Shown here: positions 27,606 to 39,540 of the stretch, piece after piece
Numbering within the stretch: position 1 is the first letter of the stretch
Layout: each line of letters starts with the position of its first letter
From: Bettongia penicillata ogilbyi
Lineage: Eukaryota > Chordata > Mammalia > Diprotodontia > Potoroidae
Assembly (NCBI GenBank): GCA_023548195.1
Contig: JAJHZJ010000013.1
Span: forward strand, 1,497,001 to 1,561,000
DNA length: 64,000 nt
Direction of reading: 5' to 3'
Position numbers and translations under genes: made by a program
Notes under the pieces: generated by a model
Seen by the model: the letters and a program-made list of their open reading frames with translations, nothing else
Databases searched by the model: none
Told to the model about the DNA's origin: nothing

Positions 27606-28235
27606 TACAGAGAGCACAGAGTGAATTGAATAGGATGGGACCATATCTTAAAAGAAATTAGGGTAAATGGTGAGAGAGAAATGTAGTGGGAGGAGAGAGG
27701 GTGAAATGGAATGGGGTTAATTATATCTCATTCAAGAGGCAAGCACTCTTGGGAGCGACAGGATCAAAAGACAGAATAGAAACAATGGGGGGCAGAATAG
27801 GATGGAGGGAAATACAGTTAGTCTTACACAACATGACTGTTATCGAAGTCCTTTGCAAAACTACACAGATATGGCCTATATTGAATTGTCTGCCTTCCCA
27901 AAGGGAATGGGTGGGGAGGGAGGGATGGGGAGAACTTCGAACTCAAAGTTTTAGGAACAACTGTTGAGTATTGTTCTTGCTACTAGGAAATAAGAAATAC
28001 AGTTAATGGGGAATAGAAAGTCATCTGGCCCTACAGGACAAAAGAGAAGATGGGGACAAGAGAAGGGAGGGATGATAGAAGAGAGGGCAGATTGGTGATA
28101 GGGAAAATTAGAATGCTTGGTGTATTGGGGTGGGGGGAGGGCATAAATGGGGAGAAAATTTAGAACCCAAAATTTTGTGAAAATGAATGTAAAAAGTTAA
28201 ATAAATAAATAAATATAAAATGTTAAAAAAAAAAA

Positions 28236-28733
28236 TTTACTGTTCTTACCTCTGCAAGATCTCCCATATCTAATTATTCTATCTGTTTTCAAAACTATCA
28301 CCTTAGTTTAGGTTCTCAACATCTACTGCCTATATTATCACAAAGGTTTCCTAATTGTTCTCCCAGTCTCAACTCTCTATGACTGCACATCCTACAAACT
28401 ACTGAAAAAGTAATTTTCTTTAAGCACACATCTGACGACCATATCACTCTTTTATTTAACCATCTGGAGTGGCTCCCTTTGGTCTTTAGGATTAAATATA
28501 AACTGCGGTTTAACTTTTAAAGCCCTTTGCAACTTGGTCTCAACCTCTTTCCAACCTCATTGTTCATTACTCTCCCTCCTATATTCTGAAATCCAATCAA
28601 AATGGTTTTGTTTCTCACATAAAACACTCTACCTTCTATCTCTGTGCCTTTGCCTTTCCATAGCTGGAATGCAATTCTCCTCTTCCCTCAAGATACTGCT
28701 CTCAACCACCACCTTTTACATGTAGTCTTTTCT
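28236..28733 (+). repeat. L2-like LINE, middle piece
   Basis: Continues the LINE interrupted at 25562 ('atcaccttagtttaggttctcaacatc', 'accatctggagtggctccctttgg', 'tggaatgcaattctcctcttccc') up to the second insertion at 28734. Confidence 0.7.
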
Positions 28734-29752
28734 TTTTTTTTTTATTTTTATTTATTTATTTAATTAACTTTTTACATTCATTTTCACAAACTTTTGGGTT
28801 CCAAATTTTATCCCCTCCCCCCACCCCAATACCCCAAGCAATCTAATTTTCCCTATCTCCAATCTGCCCTCTCTTCTGTCATCCCTCCCTTCACTTGTCT
28901 CCATCTTCTCTTTTCTCCTATAGGGCCAGATGACTTTCTATTCCTCATTAACTGTATGTCTTCTTTCCTAGTTACAACAACAATATTAAACAGTTGTTCC
29001 TAAAACTTTGAGTTCCAAATTCTCCCCATCCCTCCCTCCCCACGCATTCCCTTTGGGACAGCAGGCAATTCAATATAGCCCCTATCTGTGTAGTTTTGCA
29101 AATGACCTCCCTGATAGTCGTGTTGTGTAAGACTAACTGAATTACCATCCCTCCTAACCTGCCCCTCGTTGTTTCTCTTCTGTCTTTTGATCCTATCCCT
29201 CCCCAAGTGTTGACTACAAATTGCTCCCTCCTCCCTTTGCCCTCCCTTCCATCATCCCCCCCCTTGCAATATCTCCTTCTCCCCCCCTTTCTTATACTGT
29301 AAGATAGGTTTTCATATCAAAATGAGTGTGCATTTCACTCCTTCGTTTAGTCAAGTGTGATGAGGGTAAACTTCTTGTTTTTTTTTTCTTTTTCTTTCTC
29401 AGCTCTCCTCTTTTTCCCTCCACTAAAAAAATCTCCTACTTGCCTCTTAAATGACATATAGTTACCCCCTCTTTCCTCCCACTACATTTCTCTCTCACCA
29501 TTTACCTTAATTTCTTTTAAGGTATGGTCCCATCCTATTCAATTCACTCTGTGCTCTCTGTCTCTGTATGTGTGTGCATGTGTGTATGTGTGTGCATGCG
29601 TGTACATGTGTATGTGTGGTCCCACCAACTACCCAGATACTGAAAAGTTTTAAGAGTTAGAAATATTGTCTTTCCCTGTATGAATATATACAGTTCACTT
29701 CTGGTAAGTCCCTTAATACTTCTCTTTGCTGTTTCCTTTTTCATGCTTCTTC

Positions 29753-30856
29753 TCATTCCTGAGTTTGAAAGTCAAATTTTCTTTTCAGCTCTGGTCTTTT
29801 CATCAAGAATGATTGAAAGTCCTCTGTTTCACTGAAAGACCGTATTTTCCCTTCAAGTATTATACTCAGTTTAGCTGAGTAGGTGATTCTTGGTTTGAGT
29901 CCTAGTTCCTTTGCCTTCTGGAATATCCTATTCCATGCCCTTCGATCCCTTAATGTAGAAGCTGCTAGATCTTGAGTTATCCTGATTGTATTTCCGCAGT
30001 ACTGGAATTGTTTCTTTCTAGCTGCTTGCAAGATTTTTTCCTTGAGCTGGGAGCTCTGAAATTTGGCCAAAATGTTCCTAGGAGTTTCTCTTTTTGGATC
30101 TCTTTCAGGTGGTGATCGATGGATTCTTTCAATACTTATTTTGCCCTCTGGTTGTAGAATGTCAGGGCAGTTTTCCTTGATAATTTCATGGAAGATGATG
30201 TCTAGGCTCTTTTTTTGATCATGAGTTTCAGGTAGACCCATAATTTTTAAATTGTCTCTCCTGGATCTATTTTCCAGGTCAGTTGTTTTTCCCATGAGAT
30301 ATTTCACATTCTCTTCCATTTTTTCGTTCTTTTGGTTTTGTTTCGTGATTTCTTGGTTTCTCGTAAAGTCATTAGACTCCATCTGCTCCATTCTAATTTT
30401 AAGAGAACTATTAAATTCAGTGAGCTTTTGAGCCTCTTTTTCCATTTGGCTCATTCTGCTTTTGAAAGCATTCTTCTCCTCATTGGTTTTTTGAACCTCT
30501 TTTGCCAATTGAGTGAGCCTATTTTTCAAGGTGTTAATTTCCTCAGCATTTTTTTGGGTCTCCTTTACCAAGGTATTGACCCATTTTTCATACTTTTCTT
30601 GCATGTCTCTCATTTCTCTTCCCAGTTTTTCCTCTACCTGTCTAACTTGCTTTTCAAAATCCTTTTTGAGCTCTTCCAAGGCCTGAGCCCACCCACTACC
30701 CCCCTGGGGTGTCTAGCGTACTGAGGCCCCGCCCTCCACGTCTTTCCCTGATGGCAAGAATACGTCCTCATCTTCATCAGATCCGAAGGTCGGGATCATT
30801 TGCATTTGTTGGAAAAAACTCTCTATAGTCTTATTTTTCTTCCCTTTTCTAGACAT
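29753..30856 (-). pseudogene. L1-type ORF1 with one nonsense codon (copy 2)
   Basis: Starts MSRKGKKNKTIESFFQQ and matches the intact copy in length (367 codons plus stop). Codon 48 is TAG (30713-30715) where the sister copy has CAG. Downstream the frame stays open for 308 residues from an internal Met. Visible parts: basic N-terminus, long heptad coiled coil (~residues 60-165, rich in E/K/Q), RRM-like segment containing NLKIMGLPE, then the C-terminal domain (RITYSAKLSIILEGKI). ORF1 proteins of L1 are RNA-binding trimers. Confidence 0.9.
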
Positions 30857-31646
30857 TTTCCCAGCCAGTTACTTGACTTCTGAGATTCCTTTCCACCCCC
30901 ACCTGGATCCGCCCAGCTGGTGCTTGGCCTCTGAGATTCACATGGGCTTTCCGGCAGCAAGCTTAGTTCTGGCGCTGGGGTGGGGGCAGGGCCGCCTCCC
31001 AGGCTCAGATCCTTCAGGGGCTTTATGCAGAGATTTTCAGGAACGGAGCGGGTGGGGGCAGGGTGGGGGGCCCGCCTCCTAGGCTCAGTTCCCTCAGGGG
31101 CTTTATGCAGAGGCCTTCAATAATAGAGCAGTGTAGGGGCAGGGCCGTCTCCCAGGCTCAGCTCCCTCAGGTTTTATGCAGGAACCTTCCGTAATGAAGA
31201 TCCTGCCTGCTGTTGGGGGATTCCTGAGTCCTGGGCCGCTGCCACCTCAGCCACCGCCCACGCCTCTGCCTCCGCCGCTTCCTCCTGAGGGGGCCCGAGT
31301 CACGAAGACGCCCTGCTCCCCCTCTCCTCCAGCCCAGCCTTCTTTCTCACTGACCTGTAGCTTCTGTGGGCGGAGGGACTGTGAGCTTCCGTCTCTGCAG
31401 CCCGCTCAGGTCAGCTTCTCTGGGGCCCCAGAGCAGCGTTGGGGTGGGGTCTGCTTTCCGGGGCGCGACGGACCATGGGGACAGGTCTCCAGGGCTCCCT
31501 GGAACGGAAATCTCTTCCACTCCGTTTCTGCACACCTTGTATTGACCCAGAAGTTATGGGGGTCTCTTTTTACATTAATTCTATGGGCTTTGGTTTTGGA
31601 GCTCGTAAACGTGCATCCTTCTACTCCGCCATCTTGGCTCCGCCCC
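30857..31646 (-). promoter_or_regulatory. 5' UTR of copy 2 with ~72-80 bp repeat units
   Basis: GC/CpG-rich. 'tcaggggctttatgcagag' recurs at ~31014 and ~31094, with a variant near 31166, so units are ~80 and ~72 bp. CCATCTTGG (minus: CCAAGATGG) at the 5' end fits a YY1 site. The orientation would drive transcription along EML5 sense. Confidence 0.65.
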
Positions 31647-31780
31647 TAGTCTTTTCTAATATCCCAAATAACTATCACCTTCCAAAACTATTAACAGTAC
31701 TTACTGTTAATACTTATTTATGTACTCATCTCCTTTTAAATGTAGTAACTTCTTGACAAACAGCAATTATTTCAGTTATT
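31647..31780 (+). repeat. L2-like LINE, right piece
   Basis: Short continuation after the second insertion; ends near 'tgtagtaacttcttgacaaacagc'. The split into three pieces dates both insertions after this LINE. Confidence 0.5.
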
Positions 31781-32149
31781 TTTCTTTCCCTAGAGACTAA
31801 TTTAGTGTTTTGCAGATGGTAGGTGCTAAGTAAATCCGTGATTGGTTTATTGACTTCATCATTCAAATGATCTCTTCAAGGTTACCAATAATCTCTTAAC
31901 TACTAAATCTAATGGACTTTTTTCAGTCCTTATCCTTCCTGATCTCAATGTAGCATTTGTCACTGTTAACCACAATTTCTCCTTTTTTTTTTTACCCTCC
32001 TATCTCTTAGTTCTCTTTTTCCTATTTGATAACTCCCTATCAGTCTCTTTTGCTGGATCATCAGGCCCCCTAACTGCAGGCTCTCTCCTCTCTACTCTCT
32101 TTCTTGGTGCTTGGTGTTTTCTCTCTTGCTTTCAAGACAGGCCTGGAAT

Positions 32150-32370
32150 CAGAAAGAACTGAATTTAAATTTGGCCTTAATTATTAGCCGTGTAACCGTG
32201 GAGAAGTCACTTAACCTCTGTCTTAGTTTCCTCAGCTGCAAAATGTGGATGAAAATAATAGCACCTGTTTCACAGGGTATGTGGTATAGTTATGAGGAAC
32301 ATCAAATGAGACAATAATTATCAAGTGCTTAGCACAGTGCCTTGGGCATATAAATGTTGTTATTTAGGGT
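32150..32370 (+). repeat. MIR SINE, sense
   Basis: 'tggaatcagaaagaactgaatttaaatttggcc', 'gtggagaagtcacttaacctctg', 'ataatagcacctgtttcacaggg', 'gcttagcacagtgccttgg': sense MIR. Confidence 0.85.
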
Positions 32371-32389
32371 TATATGATATTATTCTCAT

Positions 32390-32555
32390 TATATATATCT
32401 ATATATATATATCTAGAATTCATTTGTAAGGAGATAACTGAACTCTTGAGAGCTGATACGGTCACTAATAATATATATACATATATATACATATACATAT
32501 ATATACACACACACACATGCACACACACGCACACACATACACATATATATATATT
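32390..32555. repeat. (TA)n and (CA)n microsatellite cluster
   Basis: (TA)n at 32390-32414 and a compound TA/CATA/CA tract at 32469-32555. Confidence 0.9.
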
Positions 32556-32639
32556 TAGCCCCTAAGCTTCAATCTTACAACTAACTGCCTACTGGACTTT
32601 TTCCACTGAATTTCTCATATGCTTCAAAGGCACCACCAT

Positions 32640-33680
32640 CCTGTCTTCAAGGTCAGTTCATTTCAGCTTGTATATTATGTGTTGTTTTAAAGATGTTGAC
32701 TTTTGCTCCTCTGGCTGACACTTGTATTTCTAAATACAAATAAGTTCCAAATAAGTCACACTCCTTTTGTAGAGTCCCTGTCATATGTTCTAAGTTCTGT
32801 AACCTATTTATCTTCCTTAGTTCTGTATTGGGAGGTCTGATTTCCAACCTAATGCCTTCTTTTACACATTATATTCCTCTTTGGAATCATTCCAGACCTT
32901 CTTTTTATTCTGTGATCTCTGAGGAGTTGGCATTTTCACTGCAGAATTTTGGTTCATTTACTCATTTTTCCTTAAGTCTTTATGAGTGTCCTGGTTCAAT
33001 GGCTTGGAGATAGGTTTATATTTAGGCTCTCTCTAGGACTGTTTACCTTTCAGTCCTCTTATTTTCCCAGTAGCTTGTCTTGGGCTTTCTGACTTCTCTT
33101 GGTTTTTCTCATTTTCACTACTTCCCAGATTTCCTGGGGTTGGCATCTTTAATCTTCCCCATTTGGGAGGTATTAGGCCTCAGTTGGATCCTTGCCTCTA
33201 ATAAACTCCATGGTAAGAAGACTGATAGCAGCTGAAGGGAAGGTCATCTTCTCTTTTAACTGACTTTTCACTCCTGCATCACTTGCTACCAGTTGTTATA
33301 CCTTTCTTTTGTGGGACTGGGAAGAATAAGTGTCTCCCACCATTTGTGGGGAAAGAGTTTAACACTATCTCTGCTGTGGGGGGTGGGGACCAGAAAGAGT
33401 CCCCATTAGTTGGATCTTAAAACACAAACTCATGAGGCTGTTTGTGCTGGCAATGACTGGGATTGTTTTGAGGTACTGTCATAGCAGTCTTTTAAAGTAT
33501 GCCAGATGTCAATGTTTTTTCATGAGGCTTCTGTCTTGTTCAGTATTTTTGTCTCATCAGCTTTAATTATCCTGTATCTGGTATACATTTCCTGTTTTTG
33601 AGATTTTTGGTTGAAGAGATTTGTAGGAAACAACTACTCTGTAATTTTGCTGATTGCATCTCCAATTGCAAGGTTTTTTA
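32640..33680 (-). repeat. Possible old antisense L1/HAL1 5' region
   Basis: On the minus strand 33680 onwards reads 'ggagatgcaatcagcaaaattacagag', then purine-rich text with ORF1-like short frames (QNKKKVWNDSKEEY, ELRKINRLQNLEHM). Resembles the 5' UTR and N-terminal ORF1 of an older L1-type family. Weak. Confidence 0.35.
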
Positions 33681-34791
33681 AAGGGTCTACACACTGAAGT
33701 GATATAGGCCCACAACAGGCAACTCTGAATTAAAAACTAAGATTAGAAAGGCAGACTGTAAGGGTGGCTTAATTATTGGCTTAATATAATGGCTTTTCCA
33801 ATGCCATTGTACTCTAGACCAGATTGGACTGGACATGCTTTTATATTCACAATTACCTGTGCTTCCTGAAAGTGGAGGGCACAGGATCTAAATAAGAAAA
33901 GAATTAAGTCTTTTTGTATACTTAATGGATAAAATAGATAAATCCAACAAAACGGGCAAAGTCACCATACAAAAAAAATTTAAAAACATTAAGACATAGG
34001 TAATTATTCCCTTTGTTATTTTAACCACCTAAAAAGATAAAAGCAGAAGCTCTCTTACCCATAAAATGCCTTGTAAGAAAAAAGCAAAGCCTGTATTCTT
34101 TTCTGGGGAGTAGAGTTGAGGCAAAGGGGAGTAGTAGCAATGAGCCAGTTGGTGGCATAAGGGCTAGCTGGTGAGAAGAAAACAGGGCTCATGGAAACAC
34201 TACAGACCCATAAGAACATGACCCTGGTGCCAAGGCCTGTGATTTTGCATTAACTAGATGGAAAGCAGTGTGACCACAGTAGGTAGGGGCCAATAAACCA
34301 AGGGTGAAGGCTACGTCTCATTCTGTACATAAAGTTCTGCTGTCATAGAGTTGTAGACATATTTAATCAGATCCAAAACCTGGATGGCAGTGAATGGCAA
34401 ATACAATTTATATATGAATATGAGGAGATAATTGTATCATTGCCATAGCCAGAGGCTGACTTTACAGGACTATGACTGACTCAATCAGGTCATATTTATA
34501 CGCTTATATGCTCAATATTTGATTTGGAAGCTTCGTGATAAGAGTGCTGATAACATTACTGTCATGCTTAATCACTGAATATGACATGTTCATGCTTTCT
34601 CTAAAGTTCACAATAAGAAAGTCACCAACTTATAAATATATCTTTTAAAACTATTTCTAGCAATTTCTAGATATACACCAAATATAAATTATTAGTGACA
34701 TAATTCAGTAAGATTGGAATTTTGTGAAAATTAATGAAAGACTACCCTAAAGATATATAACCACCTGTATAAATAATTTATAATTTGTTTA

Positions 34792-35016
<225 letters not shown>

Positions 35017-35339
35017 TCAGTGTGCAGGTGGAGCAGGGAGTTGACTACATGACTTAAAATCCAACAGGAAGATCTATCCTCCTTATCGACCCAGAACATG
35101 TCATTCTATATGAATTTTTAGCAACAGAGGTTCAATTCTTTGGATTAAACTTTTACCTTTTCAAGGATCATCTCTTATAATGCAAAGGAAACAAATTAAC
35201 TTGCTATCATTTACAACTAAGTATAGTTAATTCCCTTTATTAAATCATTTTTTCTTCTGACAGCTAAATGAAAGGGCACAAAAGGATAAATAATTTTACT
35301 GGTAGAAAAAAGGGATGAATAACTTTATAGTACAATGCC

Positions 35340-36060
35340 TGGCAAAATATTCAACTCAATTCAATTCAAATAATCAAACATTTCTTAATGTTCGTTTTAC
35401 TAGGCATTATGTTATGTGCTGGGAGAACAAAGACAAAAATGAAAATTCTGTCCTCAAGCTTAAATTCACTAAGGCTAGATGAGTACGCAAATAAATACAA
35501 AATATAATCCAAGTAAATGTAAATGTGTAATTTGAGTGGAGATAGTATACAAGCAATTAGGGCTGCACTTGAGGACCTAGAGGGCCACATGTGGCCTCAA
35601 AGCCAGAGTTTCCCCACCCTTGGGAGATCAGGAAAGACTTCCAGCGGGTGATAGCACTTGAGCTGAGCTTTAAAAGGAACTGAGGATTCCTTAGGCAGAG
35701 GCAGAGAGTGAGAACATTCCAGGGATTAAGCCTCTATGCAAAAGTATAGCAGTAGGAAATAGAATATTATATACAGGTAACAACAAATATGGCAGTTTGT
35801 TTGGAAGAGAGAATATGTGAGCGGGGATAACATGAAATTAGTAAAAGTAAAGTGGAATCAGAATGTAAAAGATTTTAAATGACAAAAGGAGCCTGTATCT
35901 TATCCTACAAGTAATAGTGTCCAACTAAAATATTTTGAGCATGGTCAACTATGGAGGAGAGGCTGAAAAGAAGTGACTAAAAGCAGGGAAACCTATTAGA
36001 AAACTAGTCAGTGAGAAGGCAGAAGGAAATGGATACAAGAGGAGTATAGGTAGGATCAAC
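35340..36060. repeat. Purine-rich dispersed repeat, copy 2
   Basis: 'cattatgttatgtgctgggagaacaaag' to 'gagtatag', interrupted at 35559-35622 by part of a MITE. Same family as 18118-19770. Confidence 0.6.
35559..35622. mobile_element. Half copy of the hAT-type MITE
   Basis: 'ggctgcacttgaggacctagagggccacatgtggcctc...agtttccccacccttg' equals the right half of the element at 36932-37111. Confidence 0.75.
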
Positions 36061-36344
36061 AAGACTTGCCAAATTATTAGATGTGTAATATTCCTAACCG
36101 AAAATTAAAAGCAATAACAATAAGGACATAGAAAAGTAGGCAAGCAATGGAGGAAAGGTTCAATTGAAAATTTTAACTAAGACTAGCCTTTTGTGTACTC
36201 ACTACTTGAGGATGTTTTTCTACATTTTTAAATGTCATATGTGTAGTACGTTATGTATGTGTGCATGTATTCAAACCTTCTTTATTTAACCCAAGACCAA
36301 AGTGCATTCTATTCTTTGAGTTTTCCTAGAGTACTTTGATCTCT

Positions 36345-36625
36345 CCAGTAGAATACAAGCTCTTTGAAGACAAAAATTGTTTTTTGTCTTTGTATCTGTA
36401 ATGTTACACTTAGGATGTGCTGTAAAACAGTTAAATTTCTCTTTTTCCTATCATTTCTTTCATCTTATCTTGTATCCTTATTTGCTTATATGTTGTACCC
36501 CTTTAATCAACTTCCCCCAACCCAGTACAATGTGTATACTAGGAGTAGAAACTTTTCTGTGTGTATTAAGCTTGCATTCCCAAGTATCTTGAACATAGTG
36601 GACATTTAATGAATATTTGCTGAAT
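36345..36625 (+). repeat. L2 LINE 3' end
   Basis: 'agaatacaagctctttgaagacaaaaattg' and 'cttgaacatagtggacatttaatgaatatttgctgaatta' are L2 3'-terminal wording, with a diverged middle. Confidence 0.65.
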
Positions 36626-36931
36626 TAATTACTAGTCACATGAAATGTAATAAAGAGAAATATCAAGTCTAACACCCAGATTTAAAAAAATCGACTGCAT
36701 AAGTATTAAGATGTGCTTAGAAAGTAGTTTGTGTGAAAAAGGGTTTTTTATAGACCACAAGCCCAATTTGTCAGAAGTGTGACATGGTAGACAAAAAAGT
36801 TAAAGACCTTTCATAAGAATAACAATTCAAAGCAATGAAGGAGATTATTTCAGTGCACTGGTAAAAATCACATTTGGAGGACATTTTAACAATGAAAGAA
36901 ATGAAACAAGGATGAGGGGACTTGATTAGGA

Positions 36932-37111
36932 CAGGGGTAGGGAACCTATGGTCTTCTAAGTCCTCTGATGTAGCCTTTGAGTCCAAGATTTACAGAATAC
37001 ATTTTTTTATTAAGGGGATTTGTTCTGTGAAGTTTGGATTCAGTCAAAGGGCAGCACTTGAGGACCTAGAGAGCCACATGTGACCTCGAAGTCAGAGGTT
37101 CCCCACCCTTG
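36932..37111. mobile_element. hAT-type MITE, 180 bp, with terminal inverted repeats
   Basis: Left end CAGGGGTAGGGAACC and right end GGTTCCCCACCCTTG form 15-bp inverted repeats with 2 mismatches (CAAGGGTGGGGAACC when inverted). The interior is partly self-complementary ('cctctgatgtagcc' / 'agagagccacatgtgacc'). Flanking 8 bp, gattagga and cactaggc, agree at 5 of 8 positions, compatible with an old hAT target duplication. No coding capacity. Confidence 0.75.
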
Positions 37112-37624
37112 CACTAGGCCATATGAGGACTGGTTGAAAGATGTATAGATGTTTATTTTGAAGAAAAAAAGACTTTGAGGACAAGACAGATAGAAAACTA
37201 ATGTGAAAAGGTCAGAATTATGTAGAAGGGTAAAACAAGGAAAAGCAAGTAGAAGTTACAGAGAAACAAAATGTGATTTCATTCGTGGAAAAACTTCTTA
37301 ACTAATATAGCTGTCCAACAATGAAGAAGACTGCATTTAGGGGTGGAACCAGAATCTTAAAAGAGATTTCAGCTACTATATAGCCTAAACCCTACCCAAA
37401 TCTTAAACTTCTCTGCACTTAAGGTCTTTAAGCAAAGGATGCTCCAGACAGAATTTGCCTCAGCAAAACCTTATTTTATTCCTAAAGTTAATTCCTAAAG
37501 TCCCTGTCAATTTCATGTAATATGAGTGTATGGAATTTCATCTATAAAAAGTAAAATATATTATCCTGAATTTGTAAAATGTGTTTTAATGAGATATAGA
37601 ATTATGGTGATTTATAGGAATCAG

Positions 37625-39080
37625 CCACAGACAATCAATTAATGAGTATTTTTTAAATACCTATATGCCAAGGTATTGTGCTAGGCTCTGGGATATAAAT
37701 ACAAAAACTAGGATATAAATAAAACAAATAATATGAAACAAATAAAACAACACCTACTCACAAGGAGCTGACATTTAACAGGAATAGGAAAGAAAACAAA
37801 TGTATGGAATAAAGAAATATAAAGAGAATTAATATAAGTTGTAGTTAAATAGGTTATTTGGGAGGAGAGGCTTTAGCATTTGGGGGCATGAGAAAAAGTT
37901 TCATGTAGAAAGTGGTATTTACTCCGCTCTTAAAGGAAGAAAGGGATTTTGGGAGGTGGAGATAAGGAGAGTAAATCTAGGCATAGGAAAACACAGTGCA
38001 AAGGCAAGAGAGATGGAGATAAAGTTTCTATTGCATGCGGAGAGCAGAGAAAAGGCCAGTTTGGTTAGTTCAAAAAGTATAGGAGGGTGAATAATACACA
38101 GCAAGGATGGAAAAATAAGTTAGGACAAGATTGTGAAGACATTTTAAAAGCTAAACCTTTCGTGGTAAGAATTTTTTGGCAGACTGGTACAATTTATGGA
38201 TAATTTTTCAGGATAATGTTTTTAAATACATACAGGAAGAATCTCAAAGGAAACCAATAAAATGTTCATGAGCTCCAGGTTAAAAACTCCTGTGCTAAAC
38301 AGCAGAAGTTAATATTTTATTCTCAGGGGGTAAGAAGTCACCGGAATTCACTGACTAGCAGAACGACATGGTCAAATCTGCACTTACAGAAAGTCATTTT
38401 GGCAGTAAGTATAATATACTGGAGTTAGGAAAGACTTGAGGCAGGAAGATCAATTAGGGGGTCACTGCAACAATCCAGGTAAGTGATGATAAGGGCCTGA
38501 ACTAAAGTAGTAATTATAAGAGTAGATGAAAGGGTAGGAAGAGAACTAGGAGGGAGCAGTGGAATGAAAGCCCAGGGAGGGTAAAGAACAGTCAATACTG
38601 TCAAATGCAGCAAGCAGGTCAAGGGTGAGAACTGAGGAGAAACCTTCATACTGTCAATTAAGGGATGATTGGTAACTTTAAAGACAGCAATTTCTGTTTA
38701 GTGATAAGGATGGAAGCCAGGCTGCAGAGTTGAGAAGTGAGAATAAAGAAGTGAAAGTAATGCTTATGAGAATGTTAACTTGAGGGGATAGGAAAGTCTA
38801 ATAAATGTTCTTTAAGAATGGAAGATATTTGGGCAAGAAGGAAGGAAGTAGTAGATAGGAAGAGGATACAAGGAAGAGGATACAAAGAAGTAATGACTGA
38901 GTTTGTAATGTATGTCAGAGACTGGAGGAAAGAAAGAAGGTGGCGGATGAAAAGGAGAAAAGAGAGCTCATATCCAATTGCCTCAATTCTCTGGGCAAAG
39001 TAAGAAGCAAAATCCTTAGCTATGAGAGACGGTGGTGTGGCAAGAGAGGCCTAGGAGACAAGAAGATAAAAGAAAATTTG
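37625..39080. repeat. Purine-rich dispersed repeat, copy 3
   Basis: 'aaggtattgtgctaggctctgggatataaatac' start, 'gagaggctttagcatttgggggc', 'gacatggtcaaatctgcacttacag', 'gtcactgcaacaatccagg'. Contains a short internal duplication 'aggaagaggataca' near 38860-38884. An old family-A piece (38160-38300) interrupts it. Confidence 0.65.
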
Positions 39081-39116
39081 GAATACTTTCTACAGGGAGC
39101 GTGAGATAGGGAATTG

Positions 39117-39360
39117 GTGTTCAGTCATTTTTCAGTTATGTTCAACTCTTTGTTGGGGTTTTCTTGGCAAAGATGCTGGAGTGCTTTGCCATTTCCTTCT
39201 CCAGCTCATCGGACAGATGAGAAACTGAGGCAAACAGGATTACGTGACTTGCCTAGGACCACAAAGTCAGTAAGTATTTGAGTTCAAATTTGAACTCAGG
39301 AAGATTAGATTTTCTGAGTTCAGGCTGGCACTCTATTCCTTGCACCGCCTAGCTGCCCTA
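39117..39360 (-). mobile_element. tRNA/CORE SINE, antisense, near full length
   Basis: 'tgttcagtcatttttcagttatgttcaactctt', 'gttttcttggcaaagatgctggagtgctttgcc', 'agatgagaaactgaggcaaacagg', 'actctattccttgcaccgcctagctgccc'. Reverse complement of the family at 22661-22900. Confidence 0.88.
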
Positions 39361-39540
39361 GGGAATCACTTAGGGACAAGTAAATTTCAATGATTTATAA
39401 TGTTTCTCACATTAAATGTCATTCGCTCTTTATCTAGTCAAAGCCATACTTTAAGACTCAAAGTCTTACATCACTTATTACACAATTCATTTGGCAATTA
39501 TGTGCCAATTCATATTTCCCGTAATGAAACTTCCTGTACT

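Larger units (their letters stand above)
25563..28235 (+). mobile_element. ORF1-only L1 derivative (HAL1-like), copy 1
   Basis: 2.67-kb complete insertion, antisense to EML5. The 5' end is GGGGGAGGAGCCAAGATGGC, then a GC-rich 5' UTR (to 26295), ORF1 (26296-27399), a 3' UTR with CA microsatellite and G-rich runs, and an (AAATA)n/poly-A tail. Target-site duplication TTTACTGTTCTT at 25551-25562 and 28236-28247. No ORF2: the UTR follows ORF1 directly and the whole unit is too short. Half-L1 elements of this design are known and are thought to use L1 enzymes in trans. ORF1 is broken in this copy. Confidence 0.9.
28734..31646 (-). mobile_element. ORF1-only L1 derivative (HAL1-like), copy 2
   Basis: 2.9-kb insertion in EML5 sense orientation. 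The minus-strand 5' end is GGGGCGGAGCCAAGATGGCG at 31646. 5' UTR 30857-31646, ORF1 29753-30856, 3' UTR 28734-29752 with TG microsatellite and a polypurine G-run (C-run at ~29257), A-rich tail at left. Target-site duplication TAGTCTTTTCT at 28723-28733 and 31647-31657. No ORF2. ORF1 has a single in-frame nonsense codon. Confidence 0.9.
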
